Positions 1-6,933 of a stretch of 7,212 nucleotides of DNA are shown here, one piece after another. The number at the start of each line of letters is the position of its first letter. Position 1 is the first letter of the stretch. The DNA is from Polaromonas sp. (GTDB taxonomy: Bacteria > Pseudomonadota > Gammaproteobacteria > Burkholderiales > Burkholderiaceae_C), in NCBI GenBank assembly GCA_014376885.1, contig JACMQR010000110.1, positions 1 to 7,212 of the forward strand, in the 5' to 3' direction. Position numbers and translations under genes: made by a program. The notes beneath the pieces were generated by a model. It saw only the letters and a list, made by a program, of their open reading frames with translations. It was not told the DNA's origin and made no database searches.

Positions 1-51
1 CTGGTGCCGCCTGGCTCAGGCGTGGCCACCGCCAGGGGGACCCTGCCATGA
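1..51 (+). CDS. Possible 3' end of an upstream gene (partial)
   Basis: The first reading frame is open from the window edge and ends at a TGA that overlaps the ATG of the next gene as ATGA. Only 16 residues are visible (LVPPGSGVATARGTLP), so no function can be given. The 4-bp stop/start overlap is typical of translationally coupled genes and is the main reason to list it. A 48-base open stretch in GC-rich DNA could easily be chance, so confidence is low. Confidence 0.3.
   Translation: MVPPGSGVATARGTLP
34..40 (+). promoter_or_regulatory. Ribosome binding site for the 164-aa hypothetical gene
   Basis: AGGGGGA lies 7 nt before the ATG at 48. It is a good purine-rich Shine-Dalgarno match at normal spacing and supports that ATG as the true start. 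Confidence 0.6.
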
Positions 52-542
52 CCGCCGACCCAGACACTGTCGAGCTACCCGGGCAAGTGCCTGCAGCGCT
101 GGCCCACATCAGAGGCTGGGGCGCGGACCTTGAGCACGCCAACCGGCCTGCCTACCCGATGGAGCGAATGCCGGCCCGGCTGGCGGGCGACCATTCCCAG
201 CCACCGGCGCAGCAGGCGCAAACCGTCGAGGTTCTCCAGTCGATCGAACGGCCGCCGATGACGCCTTTGTTCGGCACGCCCCAGCCGCCGGCCGGCGTCA
301 GCGACCTGCTGCGGCGCGCGGCCTTCAAGTACAGCGAAAGCGATCTGCGCCACTGGATGATCTTGCTGCTGGCCGACCGGGTCAACATGGTCGAAGGACT
401 GGGCAGCGATGTCATGCGCGGCCACCTGCCCAACGTGTTTGCAGAAATGGGCGGCAAGGCGGAGTTCACCTACAACCGCAAGGCGGCAGTGCAAAAAGCG
501 ACAGAGGTACCGGCGGTGGCGGTACTGGGCCTGCTGCTGTGA
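48..542 (+). CDS. Conserved-type hypothetical protein, 164 aa
   Basis: I do not recognise a named family. The first 70 residues are Pro/Ala/Gln-rich and probably flexible. A more ordered core follows at about 84-148, with SDLLRRAAFKYSESDLRHW (85-103), then LLLADRVNMVEG (106-117), then LPNVFAEMGGKAEF (127-140). My impression, not tested by search, is that similar proteins occur in Burkholderiales. The chain ends in a short hydrophobic run, VPAVAVLGLLL (154-164). This is too short for a full membrane helix and could be a truncated C-terminal anchor. The start is supported by a good ribosome binding site and by an ATGA overlap with a possible upstream frame. No catalytic motif or signal peptide is visible. 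Just past the stop, another phase stays open and coding-like to 702, so a C-terminal frameshift cannot be excluded. Confidence 0.75.
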   Translation: MTADPDTVELPGQVPAALAHIRGWGADLEHANRPAYPMERMPARLAGDHSQPPAQQAQTVEVLQSIERPPMTPLFGTPQPPAGVSDLLRRAAFKYSESDLRHWMILLLADRVNMVEGLGSDVMRGHLPNVFAEMGGKAEFTYNRKAAVQKATEVPAVAVLGLLL

Positions 543-815
543 CAGCGTTCGAGCAACCGGCGGGCCAGGGCGCGGCTTCACCACCAGCCCGACCCGCAAA
601 GGCACAAGCGCGGTGGATGACCTGCAGGCCGTGCAGGCAATTCAGGCAACTACCCCAGCGCTGTTTGCGAAGGCCGCCGGTTGGCGCCGGGGCTATGTCT
701 AGGGCTGGGGCTGGGCACTTGCGCCATGACCCGGGCAGCGCCTGGCCTGCCGGCGCGCCAGCGCAAACACCGGGTCAAGGTTTCTCCAGTTGCCAGTTTG
801 GAAAAAGTCAAGCCT
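543..815 (+). other. Intergenic stretch with a coding-like remnant frame
   Basis: There is no confident gene between the two plus-strand hypotheticals. The phase starting at 541 is open to a TAG at 700-702 and reads as plausible protein with mostly G/C third positions. Its end reads DDLQAVQAIQATTPALFAKA and then GWRRGYV. It has no credible start of its own that is not buried inside the preceding gene. It may be a decayed gene end, the displaced C-terminus of the 164-aa gene, or a chance open frame in GC-rich DNA. I see no clear promoter, terminator or repeat here. Confidence 0.35.
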
Positions 816-1343
816 ATGGCGGTGTATAAAAAAACTGAAAAAGGCATGGACGAATTGCTGGCTGCCCGCCCGCAGATCGACGCACGACTGGTCAGCGTGC
901 TGATTCTCGTGGACGGACAGCGCGATTCGGCAGAGGTCAACCGCCTGGCCAAAGAGGTCAGTCTGCCGGCCGATGCGCTGGACATCTTGTTTCGTGGCGG
1001 ATTCATCGACAAAAAATTCAAGGGCGCCGCCGAGCCTGCAGATGCCAAAACCGAGCCGCGCCGGCCGCCCATGGCCTCCAAGCCGGCAGATGCCTCGACC
1101 CGGCTCAAGGGCTTCAACAGTCTGTACAGCTTCCTGGTGGAAGAAACCAAGGCCTTGCTGGGACTCCGGGGGTTTATTTTTCAGCTGCGCATTGAGCGGG
1201 CGACAACCCTCCTGGAACTCAAGGCGCTGATCGAACCGATTGGCCAGGCGGTGTCAAAAAAGCATGGCTTTGAAATTGCCAAAAACTTCATGCACGAAAG
1301 CGAGCGGCTGGCCGTGTCGGCCATTGCCGAGCGGGACCTGTAA
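816..1343 (+). CDS. Hypothetical protein, 175 aa, possible winged-helix-like N-terminus
   Basis: No named family is recognised. Residues 5-66 (KKTEKGMDELL, RLVSVLILVDGQRDSAEV, then a helix ending LFRGGFIDKKF) have the helix-strand-helix rhythm of a small winged-helix-like module. I recall the LILVDGQR-type phrase from uncharacterised betaproteobacterial proteins. A charged, Pro/Ala-rich linker (about 68-95) leads to a mostly helical C-terminal part (about 97-172). The frame extends upstream to 681, but I chose the ATG at 816. The 45 upstream residues are low-complexity and unlike a protein N-terminus, and GGAAAAAG lies 8 nt before 816. There is no signal peptide or membrane segment, so it is probably cytoplasmic. 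A regulatory role is only a guess. It converges on the YihY-family gene, with 30 bp between the stops. Confidence 0.75.
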   Translation: MAVYKKTEKGMDELLAARPQIDARLVSVLILVDGQRDSAEVNRLAKEVSLPADALDILFRGGFIDKKFKGAAEPADAKTEPRRPPMASKPADASTRLKGFNSLYSFLVEETKALLGLRGFIFQLRIERATTLLELKALIEPIGQAVSKKHGFEIAKNFMHESERLAVSAIAERDL

Positions 1344-1373
1344 GGCGCGGCCTGCCCTGGCAAATTTTCATCC

Positions 1374-2540
1374 TCAGCGCAGCGGAAAACCAAAGGGCTG
1401 GCGGCCGCGCCGCTTGAGCAGCAGGCGCAGCGCCAGCAAGGCAGCGGCGCTGCCGGCGTAGACAATGGCGCGCTGCCGCAGCGTCGGGTGACTGCGTCCG
1501 TGGCTGTCCAGAATGGGCGGCTGCAGGCGGCTGCCGGCCGGCGCTGCCCGAAGCATTGGCAGCGGGCGCGGCGGGTCTGGCGCCTGGCTGGGCAGCGCCG
1601 GCACCGCGCCGGACGGGGCGTAAGGTGCAGCCGGAAGTGCGGCTTTGGCGGCCGGCCCGGCAGGGCTGTCGGTGGCGGCCTGGGAGGCGCTGCCGGCCCG
1701 CGAGCCATGGTCGTTTGCATACACCCAGGTGAATTCCGCACCGAGCAAAAATATTTGCGCCGAGTAGTACACCCAGACCAGCAAAACGACCAGCGAGCCG
1801 GCCGCCGCAAACGACGAGGTGACGCTGGTTTTGCCGATGTACAGGCTGATCAGCCACTTGCCGGCTTCGAACAGAACGGCAGTCACCGCCGCGCCGGTCC
1901 AGACATCACGCCAGCCGACCTTGGCCTGCGGCATGACCTTGAAGATCATGGCGAACAGCACCGTGGCGATGCTCACCGACAGCACGATGTTGATCAGAAA
2001 AAGCAGCGCTTCCCAGCCGGGAAACAAGCCGCCCGCCCAGGTGCCCAGGGCCGCCAGGCCGGCGCCGGTGACCAGCGACACCAGCAGCAAAAAGCCAAGC
2101 CCGAGAATGAACCCCAGCGACAGCAGGCGGCTGCGCACGATAGCCCAGAGGCCCGACACCTTGGGCGCCTGGGGCGACTGCCAGATGCGGTCGAGCGAGC
2201 TTTGAAGCACCGCAAACACCGTGGTCGCGCCAACAATCAGCACAAGGATGCTGATGGCCGTGGCCACCAGTCCCTGCGTCGGCTGGCTGGCGCTTTCAAT
2301 CAGCGTCTGTACGCCCTCGGCGCCCTGTTTGCCGATCATTCCCGACAACTGGCCGACAATTTCCCCCTGCACCGCTTCGCGCCCCCAGACAAAGCCGGCG
2401 ACAGCGATCACGATGATCATCAGCGGCGCGATCGAAAACACCGTGTAGTAGGAAATGGCCGCGCCCATGCTGGGCGCATAGTCGTCGATCCAGGCATTGA
2501 CCGATTTTTTGGCAAGCTGGTAAAACCGGTCGAGATGCAT
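1374..2540 (-). CDS. YihY/BrkB-family inner membrane protein with extended Pro/Ala-rich C-terminus
   Basis: This is a 388-aa multi-pass membrane protein of the YihY/virulence factor BrkB family, once mislabelled ribonuclease BN. The molecular function of the family is unsettled. Family hallmarks are the early SYYTVFSIAPL motif (30-40) in the first helix and a SSLDRIW segment (114-120). The late signature VWVYYSAQIFLLGAEFTWVYA spans about 255-275. I see six hydrophobic segments at roughly 28-52, 90-111, 136-164, 176-200, 213-236 and 245-275. After residue 280 comes a 65-residue Ala/Pro/Ser-rich linker, then another hydrophobic segment (358-376) and a basic tail, beyond the usual domain end. 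The start MHLDRFYQLAKK matches family N-termini. The frame is open to 2666, but those 42 extra residues look non-coding. No strong ribosome binding site is near the ATG; a GGAGG lies about 20 nt upstream. It follows the CDF transporter after 140 bp on the same strand. Confidence 0.92.
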   Translation of the reverse strand: MHLDRFYQLAKKSVNAWIDDYAPSMGAAISYYTVFSIAPLMIIVIAVAGFVWGREAVQGEIVGQLSGMIGKQGAEGVQTLIESASQPTQGLVATAISILVLIVGATTVFAVLQSSLDRIWQSPQAPKVSGLWAIVRSRLLSLGFILGLGFLLLVSLVTGAGLAALGTWAGGLFPGWEALLFLINIVLSVSIATVLFAMIFKVMPQAKVGWRDVWTGAAVTAVLFEAGKWLISLYIGKTSVTSSFAAAGSLVVLLVWVYYSAQIFLLGAEFTWVYANDHGSRAGSASQAATDSPAGPAAKAALPAAPYAPSGAVPALPSQAPDPPRPLPMLRAAPAGSRLQPPILDSHGRSHPTLRQRAIVYAGSAAALLALRLLLKRRGRQPFGFPLR

Positions 2541-2680
2541 GGTTTGCCGTTCGTCGTTCGCCTCCGGGAATCGGCGGCCCGCTGGGCTGGAGTGTGGCCA
2601 GGCCGGGCAGTAGCTTTCGTCGGCCCGGGCGGATGGATGCTGTAGGCGCGCGGCGACAGCGCACAACGCCGGGCTGCCGA

Positions 2681-3640
2681 TCAGCCCACGCGCGCCTGGG
2701 CAGGGGGCTCGGGCGGCGGCTCGGCGCGCCGCCAGGGGTCTACATGGGTCATCAAACTGAGCACCCGGTGGCGCCTGAGCACCCGCTGCCGGGCCTGGAC
2801 CGTGATGTTGTGGCCGGCTTCCACCGTGAGGGCGGCATCGACCTCGATGTGCGCATCGACCACGATCATGTCGCCCATCTTGCGGGTGCGTACATCGTGC
2901 ACGCCGCTCACGCCCGGGGTTTCGCGCAGCGTGCGGGCAATCGCCTCGACCTCCACCTCATCGACTGCGCGGTCCATCAGGTCGTGCATGGCCTCCCAGC
3001 CGAATTCCCAGCCCATCCGGGCGACCATGAAGCCGACGATCAAGGCGGCAATCGGGTCCAGGATCGGGTAGCCAGCCAGGTTGCCAACGATGCCGAGGCC
3101 CACCACCAGCGACGACGCCGCGTCTGATCGGGCATGCCAGGCGTTGGCCACCAGCATGCTTGACTTCATCTGCTTGGCCACCTTGAGCATGTAGCGAAAC
3201 AAGGTTTCCTTGGCGATCAGGGCGCCGCCCACCACCCACAGGGCGCTGGCATGGACCTGGGCGATGGATTCGGGCGACTGCAGCTTGCCCACCGCCGACC
3301 ACAGCATGGCGCCGCCCACCGCCAGCAAAATCAGCCCAAGCGCCAGGGAGGCGGCGGTTTCAAACCGCTGGTGACCATAGGGATGGTCAATATCGGCGTC
3401 CTTTTTGCTGTGGTGGCCGGCAAACAGCACGACAAAATCAGACACCAGGTCGGACAGGGAATGGATGCCATCGGCAATCAGCGCCTGCGACTTGGACACG
3501 CTGCCAATGCCGATCTGCGCGGCCGACAAAATGAGGTTGACCGCCACGCTGACCCAGGTGCTGCGGGCAGCGGCCGCAGCACGCTCGGCCGGGGTGTGCT
3601 GGTCGTCTTCATTGTCGTCGGCGAGGTCATTGGGGTGCAT
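2681..3640 (-). CDS. Cation diffusion facilitator (CDF) family divalent metal transporter
   Basis: This is a 319-aa inner membrane metal/proton antiporter of the CDF family, which exports divalent cations such as Zn2+, Fe2+, Co2+ or Mn2+ from the cytoplasm. Six membrane segments are visible at roughly 27-47, 52-74, 95-117, 129-148, 165-186 and 192-208. The transport site reads HxxxD in segment 2 (H60, D64 in ADGIHSLSD) and HxxxD in segment 5 (H169, D173 in HARSD). The family loop DHPYGHQRFET lies at 85-95. A cytoplasmic C-terminal domain (about 224-302) has the expected histidines and aspartates, including H248, H264 and H299. An HxxxD/HxxxD pair is compatible with zinc, but specificity cannot be settled from sequence. 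The N-terminus (3-16) is acidic and the last 16 residues are Pro-rich. The ATG at 3640 was preferred over a TTG at 3721 because the extra 27 residues look unlike protein. No clear ribosome binding site is seen. Confidence 0.94.
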   Translation of the reverse strand: MHPNDLADDNEDDQHTPAERAAAAARSTWVSVAVNLILSAAQIGIGSVSKSQALIADGIHSLSDLVSDFVVLFAGHHSKKDADIDHPYGHQRFETAASLALGLILLAVGGAMLWSAVGKLQSPESIAQVHASALWVVGGALIAKETLFRYMLKVAKQMKSSMLVANAWHARSDAASSLVVGLGIVGNLAGYPILDPIAALIVGFMVARMGWEFGWEAMHDLMDRAVDEVEVEAIARTLRETPGVSGVHDVRTRKMGDMIVVDAHIEVDAALTVEAGHNITVQARQRVLRRHRVLSLMTHVDPWRRAEPPPEPPAQARVG

Positions 3641-3756
3641 GGCAAAACCGGGTAAGAAGGTGGGTTGGCAAGCCTGGCGGCCAGGCGCACAGCCTGTCGT
3701 GCACCGATAGTTTGGAACCAATCAGGTCGTATGTGCAATCTGGCCGGTCAAGGTCA

Positions 3757-3773
3757 GCTATGAAAAAAATAGC
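3757..3773. repeat. Short perfect inverted repeat GCTAT-N7-ATAGC
   Basis: A 5-bp perfect stem (GCTAT and ATAGC) flanks a loop of GAAAAAA on the plus strand, in the 198-bp gap between the GTPase stop and the CDF start. I recall AT-rich GCTAT...ATAGC elements with A/T loops as frequent in intergenic DNA of Comamonadaceae, so this may be one member of a dispersed family. Its T-run is in the loop rather than after the stem, so it is not a normal intrinsic terminator. It stands out as AT-rich against GC-rich surroundings. Confidence 0.4.
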
Positions 3774-3838
3774 AAGCTGGCGGCTGGTGCGTGAATTGTC
3801 TCATCCCATTGTGCACAGCCGGACGAGCCGGACAGGCG

Positions 3839-5401
3839 TCAGGAAAACCTGGAGCGGCTCTCGCCCCCTGGCTGCCGCCCGGGCTCCCAGGCGCCGGGCG
3901 CGCGCCGGGCGGCCGGGTAAAGCTGGGCCAGAACCGACGAGGTGACGCGCATCAGCACCGCCTGCACGGCCGCAAGCGCGGGGTCTGCAGTGCCCGGCGC
4001 AGGGGTGGCCGGAACATCTGGACAGTCCGGGCCAGCGGGCTGCCGCAACCGGTCCCACAACCGGCTGACGGCGGCGCCGTCGGCAGCCACGGCTTGCTCG
4101 ACTTCGGTTTGCCAGAAAGCAGGCGCTTCGCTCTGGGCAAAATTGCCCCGCCCACGCCCGAAGTGCGCCACCGTCAGGTAGCGCAGCACGCCGGCAACCA
4201 GCAGGGTCCGCAAAAAATCATCGGTGAACTGCACGGTGGTCTGGTTCCGGGCGGTGCGGGCATTGAAACCCCATGCAGCGCCTGCAAAACCCAGCGCGCC
4301 GGCCACGCCGCCCAGCAGCGCGCCGGCGCCCAGGGTGAGGCCGCCAGCCATCAGGTCGGCCGACAGTCCGCTCGCCGCCCCCGACAGCAGCGCCCCGAGC
4401 AGGCCCGCCTGCACCTTGTCAACCGGCGCGCGAACCGCAAAATTCTCGCGCACCCGCTGGTTGATCCGGGACGCCTCGCCCGGGTCCAGCCGGTGCAGGC
4501 TGAGCAACTGCCGGGTGGCCTGGCCAATGCCCTGGTTGAGCCGCTCGACCAAAACGCCCATCGCCCGGTCCTGGCGCTGCAGCTTGCCCGCCTGGCGCAG
4601 GCCGGCAGCCTGCAGCGCTGAATTGAGAAGCGAGCGGTTGTCCGGCTCGACCGCCTGGCGGTCCTGTGCCGCCGCCGCCAGCTGCTGCGCCAGCAGCCGC
4701 ATCGATGCCTGGAAACGCGCGTCGTTGGCCTGGTCCCAGGCGGCCCGCAGGCGCGCATAGCCGGCGGCTTTCGGCGCGGCGACCAGTTCGCCGACCGCTT
4801 CGTAAAACACCCGCTCATGCACCCAGCACCGGGCAAAGGCGTCGAGCGCCAGCACCTTGCGCACCACCGGAAAAGCTTGCAGATGGTGGCTCCATTGCAT
4901 CAGTTCGGCCTGCTCCTGCGGCGGCGGCCGCGGCGGCCCGGTCTGGTTGAGCAGCACCACCACCGGCTTGCCCAGCCAGCCCAGGATCTTCATCTCGGCC
5001 GCCAGGTAGCCGGCGTCGCCCGGGCTTTCGGCCGAGTTGACCAGGTACAGCACTACGTCAGCAGCGTCTCTGGCAGTGCGCAAGGCCTGCTGGCTGAGCC
5101 AGAAAGGGCGGTCGCGGTAGCGGTCCAGCACTTCGCGCAAAAACCAGCCGATCGGGTTGTCGGCATTGAGAAGCCGCTTGAGCAGGCGCACCGAATCGCC
5201 AAAACCGGGTGTGTCCCACAGCAGCAGGGCGTCGCCGGCGCTGGTCTTGAGGAGCTGGTGCGCATCGGACGAGAGGGTGACGTGGGCGGCATCGCGCACT
5301 TCGCCGACGTCCATGCCCAGCAGCGTCCTGGCCAGCGTGGTCTTGCCGTTGTTGGTGTGCGAGACCAGTGCAAACTGGATCTGGACTGGCGTGTCGTTCA
5401 T
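3839..5401 (-). CDS. GTPase with DUF3482-type C-terminus
   Basis: This 520-aa protein is predicted to bind and hydrolyse GTP, probably at the inner membrane. An N-terminal TRAFAC-type GTPase domain (about 7-205) shows a P-loop SHTNNGKTT (14-22) with K20 and T21. The switch II motif is DTPGFGD (63-69). LVNSAES (120-126) ends a strand, and NQTG (152-155) sits where G4 (NKxD) is expected. S14 replaces the usual first glycine of the P-loop, and NQTG lacks the guanine-specifying aspartate. I recall NQTG as common in DUF3482 proteins. Residues 206-330 are helical and Ala/Gln-rich. A glycine-rich hydrophobic stretch (334-379) could insert into or across the membrane. The last 60 residues are Pro-rich and variable. 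The ATG overlaps the stop of the DUF2868-type gene as ATGA with no strong ribosome binding site, which suggests translational coupling. The cellular role of the family is unknown. Confidence 0.9.
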   Translation of the reverse strand: MNDTPVQIQFALVSHTNNGKTTLARTLLGMDVGEVRDAAHVTLSSDAHQLLKTSAGDALLLWDTPGFGDSVRLLKRLLNADNPIGWFLREVLDRYRDRPFWLSQQALRTARDAADVVLYLVNSAESPGDAGYLAAEMKILGWLGKPVVVLLNQTGPPRPPPQEQAELMQWSHHLQAFPVVRKVLALDAFARCWVHERVFYEAVGELVAAPKAAGYARLRAAWDQANDARFQASMRLLAQQLAAAAQDRQAVEPDNRSLLNSALQAAGLRQAGKLQRQDRAMGVLVERLNQGIGQATRQLLSLHRLDPGEASRINQRVRENFAVRAPVDKVQAGLLGALLSGAASGLSADLMAGGLTLGAGALLGGVAGALGFAGAAWGFNARTARNQTTVQFTDDFLRTLLVAGVLRYLTVAHFGRGRGNFAQSEAPAFWQTEVEQAVAADGAAVSRLWDRLRQPAGPDCPDVPATPAPGTADPALAAVQAVLMRVTSSVLAQLYPAARRAPGAWEPGRQPGGESRSRFS

Positions 5402-6873
5402 TTGACTGCCGATAATGCCAGCTCGTTACTGCTGTCGAGCGCGCTGCTGTCAGGCTGGAGCAGGTTGACAAAGGTGGCAGGCGCCCCGTGAAAGGCGCAG
5501 AACTGGCGCCACAGGGCAATGCGCTCGGCGACTCTGTCCTGGCCGCCGGCTTTCGCACCCACGCGCGCAAGGTAGCCTGATGTATCGACCAGTACGGCAA
5601 CGCCGCGCGCCGATTGGGCCACCACATGGTCGAGCAAAGCGCCGTGGTTTTCCTTTTCGGGCGTGGCCGCCAGGCTGAACAGCACTGCCGTCAGCGTGGT
5701 GTCGCCATCGTTCGGGCTGAATTCGCGCAGCGCGTCCCGGGGGTCGTCGCCATAGGCTATTGGCGGCCGCAACATCAGGCGCGCCTGCTCGCCAAGCAAG
5801 CGGGTGGCCAGCTGGCCCAAGCCCTTGTCGCGTGCCTCATCCACGGAAAAACTGTAGGGCAGCACCCGTAGCACGCCGGGTGCGCCACCCTGCGTTTTGA
5901 GCAACTTGCGGAAATAGGGCTGCTCCAGGTCTAGCGCAAAGTTCCGGCTCCATTGGCGGGCGCGCCAGTGCGCGCTGCTTGAAAGCAGCAAGCGCGGCAG
6001 CACGACCAGCAAAAAGAGCGTGGCGGCGTACAGATGTACCCAGCGCGCACCGCCGAGCGAGGAGGGGTGATTCCCGAAGCGCAGCGCCTCGATTTCGGCA
6101 ATGGAAAACCCCTGCAGCGGAAACACCGCCACAGCCGGCATGAACAGCGCCGACAGCAGCGCATGCACCTGCGCCGCATTGAGAAAAGTGCTTTCCCAGC
6201 CGGCGGCATACTGGGACAAATAACCCCGGCCATACAGCGAAACCACCGCGCCGACGGCAAACAGCGCCGCGCTCAGGTGCAGTGTGCGGCCCAGCCGGGC
6301 CAGCACCAGCCGGCGGCTGAGATGCAACCATGCGGTGGTGAAGGCCAGCAGGGCGGTAGCCAAGACCGGTGGCAGCTTGCGCGGCAGACGGGTTTTTCCG
6401 AAGGCGAGCCATCTGGTCCAGGCGGTGTTGGTCTTGTTCAACCGGCCAAACGGCAGCCAGGGCCAGACTAGCAAGCCCGCATAGACTGCCAGGTTCCAGC
6501 CGATGATCAGCAGTAGCGGCGCCGACAACAGGTCCACCCGGTGCGGGTCGGTGATCCGGTCCAGGAACATGCCGGCCAGTAAACCGGTGAGCGGCAGCGC
6601 TGTCCAGAAAAAACGCAGGCTTGATGTCGCTTGAAAGAAGTGTGCGAAGGCTGGACAGCGTTCGGTCATTCGCTTGAGAATCTGTCCGGCGCGCTGGTGC
6701 AGGAAATCATCAAATGTGACCTGCGCCCCGGCGTGGGAGGCTTGCCACTGCGCCAGCTCTGTGGCGCTGCGGCTGGCATACCTGCGGTCGTCCTCGCTCA
6801 GCAGCGCATGGCCCTGGTCCGCTGTCTCGATCGCGCGCACCAGCACCACGTCGCGGGCCGCCTGCTCATTCAT
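5398..6873 (-). CDS. DUF2868-type multi-pass membrane protein
   Basis: This 491-aa inner membrane protein of unknown function is assigned to DUF2868 from remembered family features. These are the first hydrophobic hairpin with LDRITDPHRVDLLSAPL (104-120), the GWNLAVY segment (125-131) and YAAGWESTFL (222-231). The soluble N-terminus (1-85) is followed by membrane segments at about 88-104, 114-137, 168-185, 196-216 and 281-298. A soluble C-terminal domain (about 315-485) contains VLPYSFSVDEARDKGLG (337-353) and a strand GVAVLVDTSGY (424-434), somewhat like an alpha/beta fold. The start at 6873 has a good AAGGAAA ribosome binding site. Genes of this family are often next to a DUF3482 GTPase, as here, where the two overlap by 4 bp. 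It probably serves as the membrane partner or receptor of that GTPase, but this is inference from gene order. Confidence 0.88.
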   Translation of the reverse strand: MNEQAARDVVLVRAIETADQGHALLSEDDRRYASRSATELAQWQASHAGAQVTFDDFLHQRAGQILKRMTERCPAFAHFFQATSSLRFFWTALPLTGLLAGMFLDRITDPHRVDLLSAPLLLIIGWNLAVYAGLLVWPWLPFGRLNKTNTAWTRWLAFGKTRLPRKLPPVLATALLAFTTAWLHLSRRLVLARLGRTLHLSAALFAVGAVVSLYGRGYLSQYAAGWESTFLNAAQVHALLSALFMPAVAVFPLQGFSIAEIEALRFGNHPSSLGGARWVHLYAATLFLLVVLPRLLLSSSAHWRARQWSRNFALDLEQPYFRKLLKTQGGAPGVLRVLPYSFSVDEARDKGLGQLATRLLGEQARLMLRPPIAYGDDPRDALREFSPNDGDTTLTAVLFSLAATPEKENHGALLDHVVAQSARGVAVLVDTSGYLARVGAKAGGQDRVAERIALWRQFCAFHGAPATFVNLLQPDSSALDSSNELALSAVK

Positions 6874-6876
6874 GCA

Positions 6877-6883
6877 TTTCCTT
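6877..6883 (-). promoter_or_regulatory. Ribosome binding site for the DUF2868-type gene
   Basis: On the minus strand AAGGAAA lies 3 nt before the ATG at 6873, with the AAGGA core 5 nt away. The spacing is slightly tight but acceptable, and it is the best Shine-Dalgarno match on the minus strand. It suggests this gene is translated independently of its upstream neighbour. Confidence 0.6.
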
Positions 6884-6933
6884 TCTCATGGGCATGTCTG
6901 AGGGGGCGGGTGTGCGCCAGTGCGGCAGTGCTC

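Noticed and set aside
75..605. A 176-codon minus-strand frame opposite the first hypothetical gene
   Set aside because: The translation is His/Arg/Gln-rich as expected from antisense GC-rich DNA. The plus-strand gene has a good ribosome binding site and a more protein-like sequence.
1344..1373. Possible bidirectional terminator between the convergent genes
   Set aside because: Only a 3-bp GCC/GGC pairing and a short AAATTTT are present; no convincing stem plus T-run on either strand.
1488..2645. A 385-codon open frame on the plus strand, antisense to the YihY-family gene
   Set aside because: Its translation is Arg/Gln/Gly/His-rich with no domain, and it lies opposite a well-supported membrane protein. 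Long antisense frames are expected in GC-rich coding DNA.
2541..2666. N-terminal extension of the YihY-family protein
   Set aside because: The frame is open, but the 42 extra residues are polar and unlike family N-termini, which begin close to the MHLDRFYQLAKK start.
3641..3721. N-terminal extension of the CDF protein from a TTG at 3721
   Set aside because: The extra 27 residues are Cys/Pro-rich with no family resemblance, and a typical CDF length is reached from the ATG at 3640.
3641..3838. Possible sigma-70 promoter for the CDF gene
   Set aside because: A TTGACC occurs on the minus strand, but no good -10 hexamer lies at 16-18 bp from it, so I did not call a promoter.
3791..4621. A 276-codon plus-strand frame antisense to the GTPase gene
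   Set aside because: Low-complexity Gly/Arg/Gln/Ala composition with no recognisable motif, and the opposite strand has clear GTPase motifs.
4817..5491. A 224-codon plus-strand frame spanning the GTPase/DUF2868 junction
   Set aside because: It is a shadow of two overlapping real genes, with biased composition and no start signal.
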